This document shows, piece after piece, positions 1 to 9,080 of a stretch of 64,000 nt of DNA. Origin of the DNA: Pseudobythopirellula maris (GTDB lineage Bacteria > Planctomycetota > Planctomycetia > Pirellulales > Lacipirellulaceae); NCBI RefSeq assembly GCF_007859945.1, contig NZ_SJPQ01000005.1:58121-122120 (forward strand), given 5' to 3'. Within the stretch, counting starts at the first letter, position 1. Every line of letters starts with the position of its first letter. Both the position numbers and the translations under genes were made by a program. The notes under the pieces were generated by a model. It did not search any database and was not told where the DNA came from. It saw only the letters and a program-made list of their open reading frames with translations.

Positions 1-2
1 TC

Positions 3-1772
3 GTGCTCTTTGGCGCCGGCGCCGGCCGGCCCGGCGCCGAGCCGCAAGCGGCGCCTGCTGCGCCCCAGCGCATCGTGCTCGACGCGGCCCTTCCCGCGGC
101 CCAGTCTCCGCCGAAGGTGACGCTCCGCCTGGCGGCCTTGCCGAGCGACGCGAAGACGCCGCAGCCGTCGGGGCCCAGCTTTCAGCGCGCCGAGTTCGAT
201 CCCGACGCGTACCGCCTGGAGGACTACGACCTGGGTCGCTTCGATCTCGACGAGGAGGCGGTCGAGCGGTTCCGGCATGCCGCCGAGCACCTCGCCGCGC
301 ACGCCCGCAAGCCGAAGCCCGATCCGATCGCGACCAACGGCGAGCTGTTCGTCGGTTGGACCAAGCCCGAGGCGGTGCTCTTGTTCACCGGCGAGCAGAT
401 GGGCTACCTCGAGCCGTGCGGTTGCGCGGGGCTCGAGAACCAAAAGGGGGGCCTGAAGCGGCGCCACACGCTGCTCAAGTCGCTCGCCGACGCCGGCTGG
501 CCGATCGCGGCGATGGACGCCGGCGGCCAGATCCGCCGCTTCGGTCACCAGTCGCAGATCAAGTTCCGCCAGTCGGTCGAGGCGCTCGCCGAGATCGGCT
601 ACGGCGCCGTCGGGCTCGGCACGCACGACCTGCGGCTCGGCGCCGACGACCTGCTGGGAGTGGTGATCAACCTCGACGAGTCGAAGAACCCGCTCACCTC
701 GGCCAACGTGGGACTCACCGCGCTCGGCGACGGCTTCACCGCGCGGCTGCGTGTGCTCGAGGCGGGCGGCATGAAGTTTGGCGTCACCACGGTGCTGGGC
801 GCCAAGGCGGTGGAGGAGCTCGCCGCCGGCAGCGAGCTCGCGCTGATGGACCCCAGCGAGGCGCTCGCCGAGGTGGTCCCGCTGCTCGAGGCCGAGGGTT
901 GCGACCAGCACGTGCTGCTCGTTTACGGCGACGCCGCCGAGGCGAGCGAGCTGGCTCGTGCCCACGACAAGTTCGACTGGGTCGTGGCGGCGCTCGGCGC
1001 CGACGAGCCGCCCCACCGCACGCAAGCGATCGAGGGAACGTCGCACCACGGCCGCGGCGCCCACCTCATCGAGACCGGTCACAAAGGGATGTACGGCATC
1101 GTCGTTGGCCTCTACGACGGCGGCGCCGAATTCCGCTACCAAAAGACGCCGCTCGACCACCGCTTCGCCGATTCGGAGGAGATGCAAAGCCGCTTCGCCG
1201 AGTACCAGGAGGAGCTTCGCACGATGGGCCTGGAGGGCCTCGGTCTCTCGCCGTCGCCGCACCCCACCGGCCGCCCGGTGGGCGACAAGCTGTTCGCCGG
1301 CTCGGCCGTCTGTGGCGACTGCCACACGGCGGCCGCCGAGGCCTTCGCCGCCACGCCGCACGCCCACGCCACCGAGACGCTCGTCGCGCTGCACCCGGCG
1401 CGGCACTTCGACCCGGAGTGCCTGTCGTGCCACGTCGTCGGCTGGCAGCCGCAGAAGTACTTCCCGTACGTGAGCGGTTGGCTCAGCTACTCGGAAACGC
1501 CGCACTTGGCGGGGCAGGGCTGCGAGAACTGCCACGGCCCGGCCGCGCGGCACGTGGCGGTGGAGTACGGCGAGATCGACGCCGAGGACGAGGAGATCGA
1601 AGAGCTCCGCGCCGCGTTGCGTATGGAGATCGTCCCCAACGAGGGGAACAAGGAGGGCCAGGTCTTTGGCGCGGTGGTGAAGAACTGCGTCGAGTGCCAC
1701 GACCTCGACAACTCGCCCGACTTCGACTTCCAGGAGTACTGGCCCGCGGTGGCGCACGAGGGCAAGGACTGA
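3..1772 (+). CDS. Multihaem c-type cytochrome with metallophosphatase-like N-terminal domain (5' partial)
   Basis: The reading frame is open to the window edge, so the true start and signal peptide lie upstream. The C-terminal third carries four CxxCH haem-binding motifs: CGDCH (about residue 437 of the visible part), CLSCH (473), CENCH (507) and CVECH (562). This spacing is like the cytochrome c-554 family. The N-terminal part, about residues 110-400, has an EPCGC motif followed by an ENQKGG stretch and a GLGTHDLRLG segment, which resemble the UshA/5'-nucleotidase-like metallophosphatase domains found fused to cytochromes in planctomycetes. It is expected to work outside the cytoplasmic membrane in electron transfer. 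Partner and substrate cannot be read from the sequence. It ends with TGA at 1770-1772, and no terminator hairpin is obvious after it. Confidence 0.8.
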   Translation: MLFGAGAGRPGAEPQAAPAAPQRIVLDAALPAAQSPPKVTLRLAALPSDAKTPQPSGPSFQRAEFDPDAYRLEDYDLGRFDLDEEAVERFRHAAEHLAAHARKPKPDPIATNGELFVGWTKPEAVLLFTGEQMGYLEPCGCAGLENQKGGLKRRHTLLKSLADAGWPIAAMDAGGQIRRFGHQSQIKFRQSVEALAEIGYGAVGLGTHDLRLGADDLLGVVINLDESKNPLTSANVGLTALGDGFTARLRVLEAGGMKFGVTTVLGAKAVEELAAGSELALMDPSEALAEVVPLLEAEGCDQHVLLVYGDAAEASELARAHDKFDWVVAALGADEPPHRTQAIEGTSHHGRGAHLIETGHKGMYGIVVGLYDGGAEFRYQKTPLDHRFADSEEMQSRFAEYQEELRTMGLEGLGLSPSPHPTGRPVGDKLFAGSAVCGDCHTAAAEAFAATPHAHATETLVALHPARHFDPECLSCHVVGWQPQKYFPYVSGWLSYSETPHLAGQGCENCHGPAARHVAVEYGEIDAEDEEIEELRAALRMEIVPNEGNKEGQVFGAVVKNCVECHDLDNSPDFDFQEYWPAVAHEGKD

Positions 1773-2107
1773 CCCAGCCCGCGTCGTGCTCTGTTTGCTA
1801 GCGCGACGCCATCTTCATCTTCTTCCGAATCAGCCGTCGCGCTCCACTGAACCCTCGAGCCCGAGGGCCCAGCGGCTCCTACCGAGGCGGTGACTCGCAC
1901 GCGGCCTTCACGCGGCTTCTGCCTGCGCTGAGTTCTCGATTGCGGCGCCATCTCTTCTCTTTGGCGCGCTAGTTGCCCTTTGAACGCAACCAACCGCAAT
2001 GGCGCCACGGGGCGCCGGCCGCGGCTGTTCGTCGCGGCGGCAAACTGGCCGCCGCGCGTACGAACGGGAACACACCCATTCAACGCACTTGTCTCAAGGA
2101 GCTACAG
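1773..2107. other. Intergenic region, no gene seen
   Basis: There is no coding frame that looks real on either strand. The frames present overlap the cytochrome gene in shadow. The only functional signal is the Shine-Dalgarno AAGGAG at 2096-2101, six bases before the ATG at 2108. A promoter for the next gene is probably here, but no convincing -35/-10 pair was recognised. Confidence 0.5.
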
Positions 2108-3442
2108 ATGAAGATTTACTCATGGGCCGCAGCCCTCAGCATGGCGGGCTTGCTGGCGCCGATGCCGGCGTTCGCTCAACCCGAAACCCCCGCCCCCGCC
2201 GCCGCCAAGCAAGCTGTCGGCGAGTCGGGCGACGCCCAGCAGAACCAATGGACCAGCAGCCCGACCGAGATGTCGGGCGAGTCGAGCATCGACAATGGCG
2301 GCTCCGCCGCGGGTGAGGCGAGCAACGCCAACGTGAGCGACGAACAGTCGCCCCGCGTGTTGCAGCCGCAGGACCAGACCCAGGCCTCCGACTCGCAGGA
2401 CGCCAATTCGCAGGAGCAAAACGCCAACCGTTCGGCTCAACAGCGTGCCGAAGACCGCCAGCAGCGCGCCAACGACCGCAATGCGGATCGGAATCGCGAA
2501 CAAGATCGCAACCGCGACCGCAACGCCGATCGCAATCGCGACCGGGCCGATGATCGTGACCGCAACGCCGATCGTAACCGTGATCGCAATCGCGACCGCG
2601 CCGAGAATCGTGACCGCAACCGCGACAACCGCGACAACCGCGACCGCAGGTTCTCCGACCGCGAGCGCAACGCCAACTGGCGCTTCGTCGAGCGCAACGG
2701 TCAGTGGTGGTACCGCACGCCGATGAACACCTGGATGATCCGCCAGAACGGCCAGTGGAACCCCCACCGTCAAACCAGCAACTGGCAAGACCGAAGCCGT
2801 CAGAACCAGGGGTGGCAAGACCAGAGCCGCTCGCTGAGCCAGTCGGACTCCAGGCAGCGGAACGCCAACGGCGAGTACACCGCCGCTTACCGTGGTGAGG
2901 GCCAGGCCAGCCGCAACGCGCAGCAGTCACAGCGCTCGCAGAATGGCCAGCACCCCGACGTCGGCAGCACCGAGTGGATGTGCATCGACGGCCGCATGCG
3001 CAAGGTGACCGTCGTTTCGGTCAGCTCGCAGAGCTCGTCGAACCAGAACGGTTACGAGCCCGCCCCGCAGGCCCCCACCCCCGCGGACCAGCGTGATCGG
3101 CAAGGGCAACGCGGCGACCAGGCGATGAGCCCCCCTCCCGTGCCGCAGCCCGGCGATCGCGCTGAGCAGCAGTCGAGCGGCCAACTCCCCCCGGCCCCGA
3201 GCCGCGACCGGCTCAACCAGTCGGCTGACAACCAGCGTCAGGGCGGCCAGGCCTATCAGGCCAACAAGCCGGCGGGCGAACCGGACAGCGCTGATCGGTC
3301 GTACGACGCACAGCCCCAGGGCGTGCCGTCGACTAACTCCTCGCAGGACTACGACGTGAACGAGGACCAGTTCGGCGGTCCGAGCAAGGGCCTCGACGAC
3401 CGAGACTCCTTGGGTGGCGACGCCGCGCCCGAGCGGTTCTGA
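2108..3442 (+). CDS. Secreted low-complexity protein rich in Asn, Arg, Asp and Gln
   Basis: The ATG at 2108 is chosen because AAGGAG sits six bases upstream and the protein then begins with a clear Sec signal peptide (MKIYSWAAALSMAGLL..AFAQ). The frame is open further upstream but codes nothing sensible. The 444-aa product has an acidic, Gln/Ser-rich N-terminal part and then, at about residues 115-190, a dense run of DRNRDRN/NADRNRD repeats. A short WRFVERNGQWWY segment rich in aromatics follows, which looks like the WxxNGxWW-type repeats of planctomycete envelope proteins. The rest is Gln/Pro/Ser-rich with no known domain. The function is unknown; it may be a cell-surface or matrix protein. 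Being followed by a strong terminator, it is probably monocistronic. Confidence 0.75.
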   Translation: MKIYSWAAALSMAGLLAPMPAFAQPETPAPAAAKQAVGESGDAQQNQWTSSPTEMSGESSIDNGGSAAGEASNANVSDEQSPRVLQPQDQTQASDSQDANSQEQNANRSAQQRAEDRQQRANDRNADRNREQDRNRDRNADRNRDRADDRDRNADRNRDRNRDRAENRDRNRDNRDNRDRRFSDRERNANWRFVERNGQWWYRTPMNTWMIRQNGQWNPHRQTSNWQDRSRQNQGWQDQSRSLSQSDSRQRNANGEYTAAYRGEGQASRNAQQSQRSQNGQHPDVGSTEWMCIDGRMRKVTVVSVSSQSSSNQNGYEPAPQAPTPADQRDRQGQRGDQAMSPPPVPQPGDRAEQQSSGQLPPAPSRDRLNQSADNQRQGGQAYQANKPAGEPDSADRSYDAQPQGVPSTNSSQDYDVNEDQFGGPSKGLDDRDSLGGDAAPERF

Positions 3443-3477
3443 TCGGCAACTCTGATTGACTACTGAAAGACCGCAAC

Positions 3478-3516
3478 CCCCGCGGCGTGCCCACACACGC
3501 CGCGGGGTTCTTTTTT
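3478..3516 (+). terminator. Rho-independent terminator
   Basis: A perfect 12-bp stem (CCCCGCGGCGTG at 3478-3489, complement at 3496-3507) has a six-base loop and is followed by TTCTTTTTT. It lies 35 bases after the stop of the Asn/Arg-rich gene and faces the convergent protease gene. Confidence 0.9.
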
Positions 3517-3537
3517 GCGCCTTCCGAAGCACTCGAC

Positions 3538-5127
3538 TTAATGAGTGCGGCGCCCGGCCCAAGCCATCGCGGCCAGCAGGGCCATCAACGCGGCGGCCGG
3601 CTCCGGCACGCTCGTCGCAAACGACGGTTCGCCCATCGGCCCGCTCAGCGGCCCCCCCATTGGGCCGTCGAGCAGGAAGGGGTGGAACTCGCCGAAGTTC
3701 TCAACCCACGCCGTGTAGTCGTCGGTCGCTACCGGGCCCTCGAGTCCTGGGGCGCGGTTCGGCAGGAAGGCCGATTCCTCTTCAACCGCGTCGCGCCACA
3801 CCGTGAAGTCGGCCGCGTCGACCCGGCCGTCCTCGTTGTAGTCGCCCGTGATCGGGTAGGTCACGTCCGGGTAGGTGTAAACCAGCAGCTCGTAGTCGCC
3901 GGGAGGCCCCCCCTCGGGGAAGACCTCCAGCACGTAGTCGCCCGCCGGCAGGTCGACGTCGAACAAGATCGCGTCGGTCGACTCGAACTGGTCGCCGGCG
4001 AACGCCTCGCCCATCTCGTACGGCACGGGCAGGGCCGTCACGCCGTCGAGCATCACGAGGTTCGGGTTCACCACCGTAGTGGTGTTGACGTTCTGCTCGG
4101 AGATCACCTCCACGGTAACGCGCGTCGGCTCGTCGAGCGTCAGGCCGAAGTAATCCGTGTCGGGGCCGCCGCCCGGCAGTGGCGCGAACTCGGCGGTCAC
4201 CACTCCCACCTTGGCCGGCAGCACGCCAGGGCCGCCGTGGATCTCCGCCCAGGGGTGCGGCGACTCGAGCGTGTTCGGCACGCCCATCGGCATCAGCGGC
4301 ACGGGCGTCGTGTCGGCGAAGCCGAACTCGTTCGCCGCGTCGCCATCGAGGTACTCGCTCTCGTCGACCACGTACGGGTTGGGGCCGATCTCGTTCTCGA
4401 TCGACGCGAGCATCAGCTTGAGCGCCGACCGTTCGCTGAAGTGCGACGGCGACAACAGCGTGTTGGCGTTCAGCGCCACCGCCGAGTTGAGGCCCATCAC
4501 GTGCTGCGAGGTCAGCGTCATGCCGCTCGGCCCCGGGTAGGCGGGCGTGTACTTCGAGAGCGACACGCCGATGCCGGCGCCGATCGGGCCGAACGCGTCG
4601 TGGTGCCTCAGCCCGAGGGCGTGGCCCAGCTCGTGGGCGGCGATCTGCGCCGACGCGACCACCATCGCCTCGGGCGAGCCGAGTTCCTCGGCCGACCAAA
4701 CGCCGCCACCGAACTCGGGCGCCTTCTCCGTGCCGACAAACAGCCCGAGCGTCGCGACGGCGTTGACCATCGCGTCGTCGGCGTCGTCGAGGTTGCGGAA
4801 GTCGATCCCCTCGGCGGAGCCAAACGCACCGGCATTAAATTTAATCACGCTCGTGGTGAACGGCGCCGGCGGCGCCGCGGGATCGAGGATGTCGAACTTC
4901 ACCTGGAACGGCCCCCCCATCGGGTCGCCGGGGTCGCTGCGGTAGATGCCCTCCAGGATCCCCTTGATCGCCACCCGCTCTTCGGGCGAGTACTCGTAAT
5001 CGTCGGGTTCGGTCTCGGGGGTCGTGAACGTGTCGAAGTCGAGCGTGACCAACTGAATGGCCGCAGCCGGCCGAGCGGCCAGCAGCGAGCAAGCAACCAC
5101 AAGCAGAACGCAAACCGTGCGGAACAT
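3538..5127 (-). CDS. PEP-CTERM matrixin-like zinc metalloprotease with dockerin-like segment
   Basis: This is a secreted protease of about 529 aa. ATG at 5127 is preferred over a TTG five codons earlier because GGAG lies a suitable distance before it and the signal peptide (MFRTVCVLLVVACSLLAARPAAA) follows directly. Near residue 160 is HELGHALGLRHH, the HExxHxxGxxH zinc-binding motif of metzincins/matrixins, with the Glu as catalytic base. A calcium-loop segment GDYNEDGRVDAADFTVWRD follows at about residues 430-450, which resembles one half of a type I dockerin. The protein ends in VPEP, a hydrophobic stretch and an Arg-rich tail, which is the PEP-CTERM sorting signal. Family knowledge predicts exosortase processing and anchoring or release at the cell surface. 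It is convergent with the preceding gene and probably a single-gene unit. The substrate is unknown. Confidence 0.85.
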   Translation of the reverse strand: MFRTVCVLLVVACSLLAARPAAAIQLVTLDFDTFTTPETEPDDYEYSPEERVAIKGILEGIYRSDPGDPMGGPFQVKFDILDPAAPPAPFTTSVIKFNAGAFGSAEGIDFRNLDDADDAMVNAVATLGLFVGTEKAPEFGGGVWSAEELGSPEAMVVASAQIAAHELGHALGLRHHDAFGPIGAGIGVSLSKYTPAYPGPSGMTLTSQHVMGLNSAVALNANTLLSPSHFSERSALKLMLASIENEIGPNPYVVDESEYLDGDAANEFGFADTTPVPLMPMGVPNTLESPHPWAEIHGGPGVLPAKVGVVTAEFAPLPGGGPDTDYFGLTLDEPTRVTVEVISEQNVNTTTVVNPNLVMLDGVTALPVPYEMGEAFAGDQFESTDAILFDVDLPAGDYVLEVFPEGGPPGDYELLVYTYPDVTYPITGDYNEDGRVDAADFTVWRDAVEEESAFLPNRAPGLEGPVATDDYTAWVENFGEFHPFLLDGPMGGPLSGPMGEPSFATSVPEPAAALMALLAAMAWAGRRTH

Positions 5128-5390
5128 GGGACTGGACTCCAAAGATTCGAGGCGGGATGACGAAGCTACGAGAGGCCGCGTCGATCCATCGGCGACCCCC
5201 TCACCATGCGGGGATCAGCACCCGGCGGCTTGGCCCGACAAACAGCCCACGATCCGTTCCCCACGAGGCAGCAGGACCACGGTTTGCCCCTCGCGCCGCA
5301 GGGGTTTTCGGGTAGTCTGCGGCTTTCCGCTCGGCCGTCGTTAGCGCCGGTCGCTACTCCACTCGTCTCACTCCCACCCCTCAGGCCGCC

Positions 5391-6095
5391 ATGTCGTTCT
5401 TCACGCTCGATGAGTACGTCGAAAAAACCCGCCAGGTCGACCGCGGCCAAGGCCTCTTCGAGCTCGAGACGCCGCGCATGCTCGAGCTGAACCTTGGCGG
5501 CCCCGGTCTGGCGAGCCAGGCGTGGATCAAGATGGGGACGATGGTCGGCTACACCGGCCAAGTCAAATTCACCCGCGAGGGGATCATGGAGCAGGGCGTC
5601 GGCAACCTGCTCAAGAAGGCCGTCAGCGGCGAGGGCGCCCGGCTCACCCGCGCCGAGGGCGTCGGCCGCGTCTACTTGGCCGACAACGCCAAGAAGGTGA
5701 CCGTCTTAAAACTCAACGGCGAGGCGCTGTTCGTCAACGGCAACGACGTGCTGGCGTTCGAGAGCAACATCCGCAACGAGATCCGCATGATGAAGAAGCT
5801 CACCGGCGTCTTGGCCGGCGGGCTGTTCAACGTCCGCCTGGAGGGCGACGGCCTCTTGGCGATCACCTCGCACTACGACCCGGTCACGCTGCTCGTCGAG
5901 CCGGGCCGGCCGGTCTACACCGACCCGAACGCGACGGTCGCTTGGTCGGCCTCGCTGCAGCCGGAGCTCAAGACCGACGTGTCGCTCAAAACGTTCTTCG
6001 GCCGCGGCAGCGGCGACTCGATCCAGATGCGGTTCGACGGCAGCGGCTTCGTGCTGATCCAGCCGTTCGAGGAGGTTTACTTCCAGGCGGGGTAG
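5391..6095 (+). CDS. AIM24 family protein
   Basis: The 234-aa product matches the AIM24 (TIGR00266-type) family over its full length. It is a compact beta-rich fold with the typical Gly-rich turns (LNLGGPGLASQAWIKMGTMV, VGNLLKKAVSGEG, ESNIRNEIRMMKKLTG) and the late LFNVRLEGDGLLAITSHYDP segment. Bacterial members are soluble and of unclear role; yeast Aim24 is mitochondrial. ATG at 5391 is the only start that gives the conserved N-terminus. The 263 bases upstream are free of genes and should hold its promoter. The downstream gene is convergent, so this is a single-gene unit. Confidence 0.85.
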   Translation: MSFFTLDEYVEKTRQVDRGQGLFELETPRMLELNLGGPGLASQAWIKMGTMVGYTGQVKFTREGIMEQGVGNLLKKAVSGEGARLTRAEGVGRVYLADNAKKVTVLKLNGEALFVNGNDVLAFESNIRNEIRMMKKLTGVLAGGLFNVRLEGDGLLAITSHYDPVTLLVEPGRPVYTDPNATVAWSASLQPELKTDVSLKTFFGRGSGDSIQMRFDGSGFVLIQPFEEVYFQAG

Positions 6096-6136
6096 GTGCA
6101 ACGCGGCCCCGCCCCACGCACGGTGATGCACCGGTA

Positions 6137-6760
6137 TTACTTTTCAAACCCGCTTGGCCCCTCAACCAGCAGCACCAGCAGCATCGCCGCAATGACGATC
6201 ACGACTACCGTTACCAAGAGGCCGATCGCGATCTTGGTGAGTAGCGACCAGCGGTTTCGGATGTGAGGTGTTTTATCGATGATGTCGCGGTACTCGGGCG
6301 ACAACACGAAATTGCCTTTGCGGTCGAACATGAACACGAGCATCGCGACCCCTAACACCGTCCCTACGGGGAAGTTGATGAGGTTCAGGGCCGACCACAC
6401 CGTGCCGGCGGCGCAGCCCGTGCGGCTCAACCGCCTGAGGTCTTCGGCGCCCTTCCATTGCCAATAACCAAAGGCGAACGCCAAGGCGCCGACGCCGCCA
6501 AAGAGCAATAAGCCGAAGACCCCGGAAGGGTCTTCCTTGGGTTGAGCTACGCCCGTAAAGATAGCTAGGCCATAGAGCACGATGACTACGCCGATCAACA
6601 TGTAGATGACTGAGCTGATGTAAATCAAAATCGCCATCGTACGGATGTTCGTCTCACGACCGATCATCTGTCGGCGTAGCGTCTCCTCTTCGCTTTGTTC
6701 CACAATGGGCGCCGCGGCGGCTTTGGACTGTTCTGGCGCTAAGTACGGGTTGTCGCTCAT
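6137..6760 (-). CDS. Four-helix membrane protein of unknown function
   Basis: The product is about 207 aa if started at the ATG at 6760 (MSDNPYLAPEQ). A TTG five codons upstream is possible but has no better ribosome site. The first 45 residues are polar. Hydrophobic helices then lie at about residues 42-70, 80-100, 115-140 and 180-202, with an Arg/Lys-rich linker before the last helix. The N-terminal DNPYLAP phrase recurs in planctomycete membrane proteins. I recognise no catalytic motif. It is convergent with the AIM24 gene. Confidence 0.65.
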   Translation of the reverse strand: MSDNPYLAPEQSKAAAAPIVEQSEEETLRRQMIGRETNIRTMAILIYISSVIYMLIGVVIVLYGLAIFTGVAQPKEDPSGVFGLLLFGGVGALAFAFGYWQWKGAEDLRRLSRTGCAAGTVWSALNLINFPVGTVLGVAMLVFMFDRKGNFVLSPEYRDIIDKTPHIRNRWSLLTKIAIGLLVTVVVIVIAAMLLVLLVEGPSGFEK

Positions 6761-7071
6761 CCAGTGGGTCGCCAATTCGTAGGGGAGAGGAATGGTATGG
6801 CGACCGAGTATGGCTGCCGGTCATCACTCTTGTCGACCACAAAATGCACATCGGCTGTGGCGGGGCCAGCACGAAGGGCCAGCACGGCAAAGGGTTGGGC
6901 GTTTTCTCCTATGAACGTTGGGTGCGATGAAGCCTAAGCAGAGTCGCGCCTCCCCAAGCCTCTAGCGCACGGCCGCTCGGCTAGCAACGAGCCGACGCCC
7001 ATCGAAGAATCGCTACCGATCGAACGCTTGGTCCGGCCTGCGATCATTGATGGCAGGAACCCCAAGGCCGA
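6761..7071. other. Intergenic region, nothing recognised
   Basis: There are about 310 bases with no credible coding frame. It should hold the promoter of the minus-strand membrane protein gene, but no clear elements were recognised. Confidence 0.4.
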
Positions 7072-7455
7072 TTAGAATCGCAAGAGCGCGAAAGCCTTGA
7101 GCTCGACTTTGAGCAGGCTGTGGTTGAGATAGTGCAGGGTGACGATGTACTCCTTGGTGCGTCCTTCGAAAGCGTACGTCTGCTGAAAGTCGCCGTGGGT
7201 CGACTCGGGGGATCGCGTGGGCTCGATCTTGATGGCGTTCCGCACCTGCCCCGTTGATTTCGGGCCCGTCCCATCATGCATGAGAGCTTCCACGGTGTAG
7301 TAGACGCGATAGGCGTTCTTTGACGCGGCCCAGTCGGGCATGAACCACCAGATCGCGGAGGCGCCCCCAATGACCGCCAGAGCGAGAGCGATCCTTAGCA
7401 GTGACGAACCATAATTTCTTGGCGCTACTTCGCTCTTCGAGTCATTCACATTCAT
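7072..7455 (-). CDS. Small single-pass membrane protein, unknown function
   Basis: The product is about 127 aa from ATG 7455 (MNVNDSKSEV). An upstream in-frame start would add 23 residues that look non-coding. A single hydrophobic helix lies at about residues 18-38 (LLRIALALAVIGGASAIWWF), followed by a periplasm-type domain with alternating beta-like segments. There is no recognised family and no strong Shine-Dalgarno. It is likely a real but weakly conserved gene. Confidence 0.5.
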   Translation of the reverse strand: MNVNDSKSEVAPRNYGSSLLRIALALAVIGGASAIWWFMPDWAASKNAYRVYYTVEALMHDGTGPKSTGQVRNAIKIEPTRSPESTHGDFQQTYAFEGRTKEYIVTLHYLNHSLLKVELKAFALLRF

Positions 7456-7934
7456 AGACCGGGTATCTTTGATGGGGTCATGCTGCGATGACTGGAGCCG
7501 GCCGTCGCACGCAACAGAGGCCAAAAAACGCTGCTTCTAGCATCTAGGAAGTCGCTATTGTGCTACGAAACGGAGCGCCGTGTAAGGAGTCTCCGTCTAA
7601 GTCAGAAAGTTGCCGGCGCCAGCGTTCTTCTTGGAAATGGTCTTCATGTTCCAGGTCTCGATCACCTGCAGCGAGTTAGCCCAAATTCTTGAACCTGGAT
7701 GGCGAAGCCACAAGAAGCCGGTCGTTGCGGTCGGAGCCACCTTCCCGCAACGCCGGCAAATTGGATTCTTGTCGCCTGTGGCGACCCAGGTTTAAAAAAC
7801 CTGGGTTACCCTCGGTCTCTGCCTTTGGCATCTGCGACGCGGCGATCATGGGCCATGATGATTCGCCATCGCCTACGAGTTGGCGGAAGGCGGCGTGCGG
7901 CTCGCCCGAGGCGTCGGACACCGATGCCCTCGAG
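7456..7934. other. Intergenic region holding one 132-bp palindromic element
   Basis: No credible gene was found. A minus-strand frame of about 90 codons at 7676-7948 runs through the repeat element and is judged spurious. The region contains the first copy of the 132-bp repeat, at 7677-7808. Confidence 0.5.
7677..7808. repeat. 132-bp imperfect palindromic element, copy 1
   Basis: The same 132-bp sequence recurs at 9081-9212 in the same orientation, about 85% identical by eye. Each copy begins TAGCCCA and ends in a near inverse of that, with GGTTTAAAAAAC close to the right end. The centre can fold: CCGGTCGTTGCGG on the left against CCGCAACGCCGG on the right. In this copy the right end also has a perfect CCCAGGTTT-AAA-AAACCTGGG palindrome. 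The two copies bracket the NucS-like gene. This looks like a MITE/REP-type element; no transposase was seen. Confidence 0.75.
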
Positions 7935-9005
7935 CTATTCAGGATCAACAGCGGAGGGTGTGCAGCGGATCTGGTATTCGGGAAAAGCCTTTGACAGTTC
8001 TTTGATGACTCGTTCGAACTGCGATCCCCATTGGTTGTTCAGGACGTAGGTGCGTTGCCCGAAGAACAGCAATCGCTCGTCGCCGCGAAAATACCGGCTT
8101 GGGTCGTAGCTCGGCCCGTCTTGGTCGGCGGCAAGTGAGAGAGCGGCCTCGAGTTCCTCAGAGTCGAGTTCTCCCTCGGCGCTGCGAAACAAGGTGCTTT
8201 TCTTTACCGGAACGATCTCATTGATTCTCTCGGGAGATACCGCCGATTCGATCAGGTTTCGAACGACATGGAACACCGCCCATCGTTTGTGGAGATTGCC
8301 GTAAGTCTGGCCGTTGACGCGGATGTCGTACTGGGTGTAGTCGCGACGCGACTTCCTGGAGACTCGCTCGCGGAGCTTTTTCTCCGCTATGCGAATCGTG
8401 TGGTCCGACGCCTCGGGGAGTGGTATCACCTGTTGGATGTCGGTGAGTGTTTTCTCGCCGTCACGATAGGGCTTGATGCGGATGCACCGGATGTCGAGTC
8501 CCCGCTCGTTGAGCCATAGCACCGAAGTGGTGATCTCCTTCGAGAAACCCGCCGATGCTAGGACGATCCGCACGTCTTGAGCGAAGAGTTCCTCGTCGGC
8601 TTCTTCCCAATCTAAGAAATCGAGAAGGCTCTGCGTGGCGTCAAGCGGCCGGCCATCTTTCTCGAGGTGCTCTGAGTAGACGTCGACCGCACGGTCGAAT
8701 GTCATCGTTGAAACCATCGCTGCGTACCGGAGGGCTTGCAACTCCATGTGGTCGCCGGTTTCCGTCCTCTTCAACTCGATTACCACCAGATTGGCGTTCT
8801 TGTCGACTCCTAGCAGATCGATCCGCCGATTGCTCCCATCCCATTGGGAGAATTCCTCGGCGATTATCAACGTGTCTTTCGAGATGATCTCAATTTGGTT
8901 GCGGAGCAAACGCTGAAGCCCCATCCGCTCTTGGAAACCAGCTTTGGCGAATGAAGTATCGTCGAGCTTGCGGAACTTCTCGGAATCGATTTCATAGATT
9001 GGCAT
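7935..9005 (-). CDS. NucS/DUF91-like PD-(D/E)xK endonuclease-domain protein
   Basis: The product is 356 aa from ATG 9005 (MPIYEIDSEK); a start 12 codons upstream is less likely. The N-terminal half has the restriction-endonuclease-like core RIDLLGVDKN..LVVIELKR, giving D63, E77-x-K79 and Q90. This is the arrangement of the NucS C-terminal nuclease domain and of related predicted nucleases. The E49 region (LIIAEEFSQWDGSNRRID) also fits that family. The C-terminal half is alpha/beta and ends in a segment (RYFRGDERLLFFGQRTYVLNNQWG) like the effector-type domain of DUF4268-like proteins. It probably cleaves DNA, but substrate and role (repair or defence) are unknown. It stands alone between two 132-bp repeats, which may mean it is a mobile or exchangeable gene. 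Confidence 0.75.
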   Translation of the reverse strand: MPIYEIDSEKFRKLDDTSFAKAGFQERMGLQRLLRNQIEIISKDTLIIAEEFSQWDGSNRRIDLLGVDKNANLVVIELKRTETGDHMELQALRYAAMVSTMTFDRAVDVYSEHLEKDGRPLDATQSLLDFLDWEEADEELFAQDVRIVLASAGFSKEITTSVLWLNERGLDIRCIRIKPYRDGEKTLTDIQQVIPLPEASDHTIRIAEKKLRERVSRKSRRDYTQYDIRVNGQTYGNLHKRWAVFHVVRNLIESAVSPERINEIVPVKKSTLFRSAEGELDSEELEAALSLAADQDGPSYDPSRYFRGDERLLFFGQRTYVLNNQWGSQFERVIKELSKAFPEYQIRCTPSAVDPE

Positions 9006-9080
9006 CGGTGACTCAGTGCCCCTGATTGATGCTGCGATCACTGACGCTCACGGCTCGCCAGTCGCTATAGCCTAGCGGGG

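Noticed and set aside
5287..5308. Terminator before the AIM24 gene (CCCCT..AGGGG-TTTT)
   Set aside because: The stem is only five bases with an eight-base loop and there is no gene ending nearby on that strand.
7676..7948. 90-codon minus-strand frame
   Set aside because: It runs through the 132-bp palindromic element; its sequence is explained by the repeat and has no protein character.
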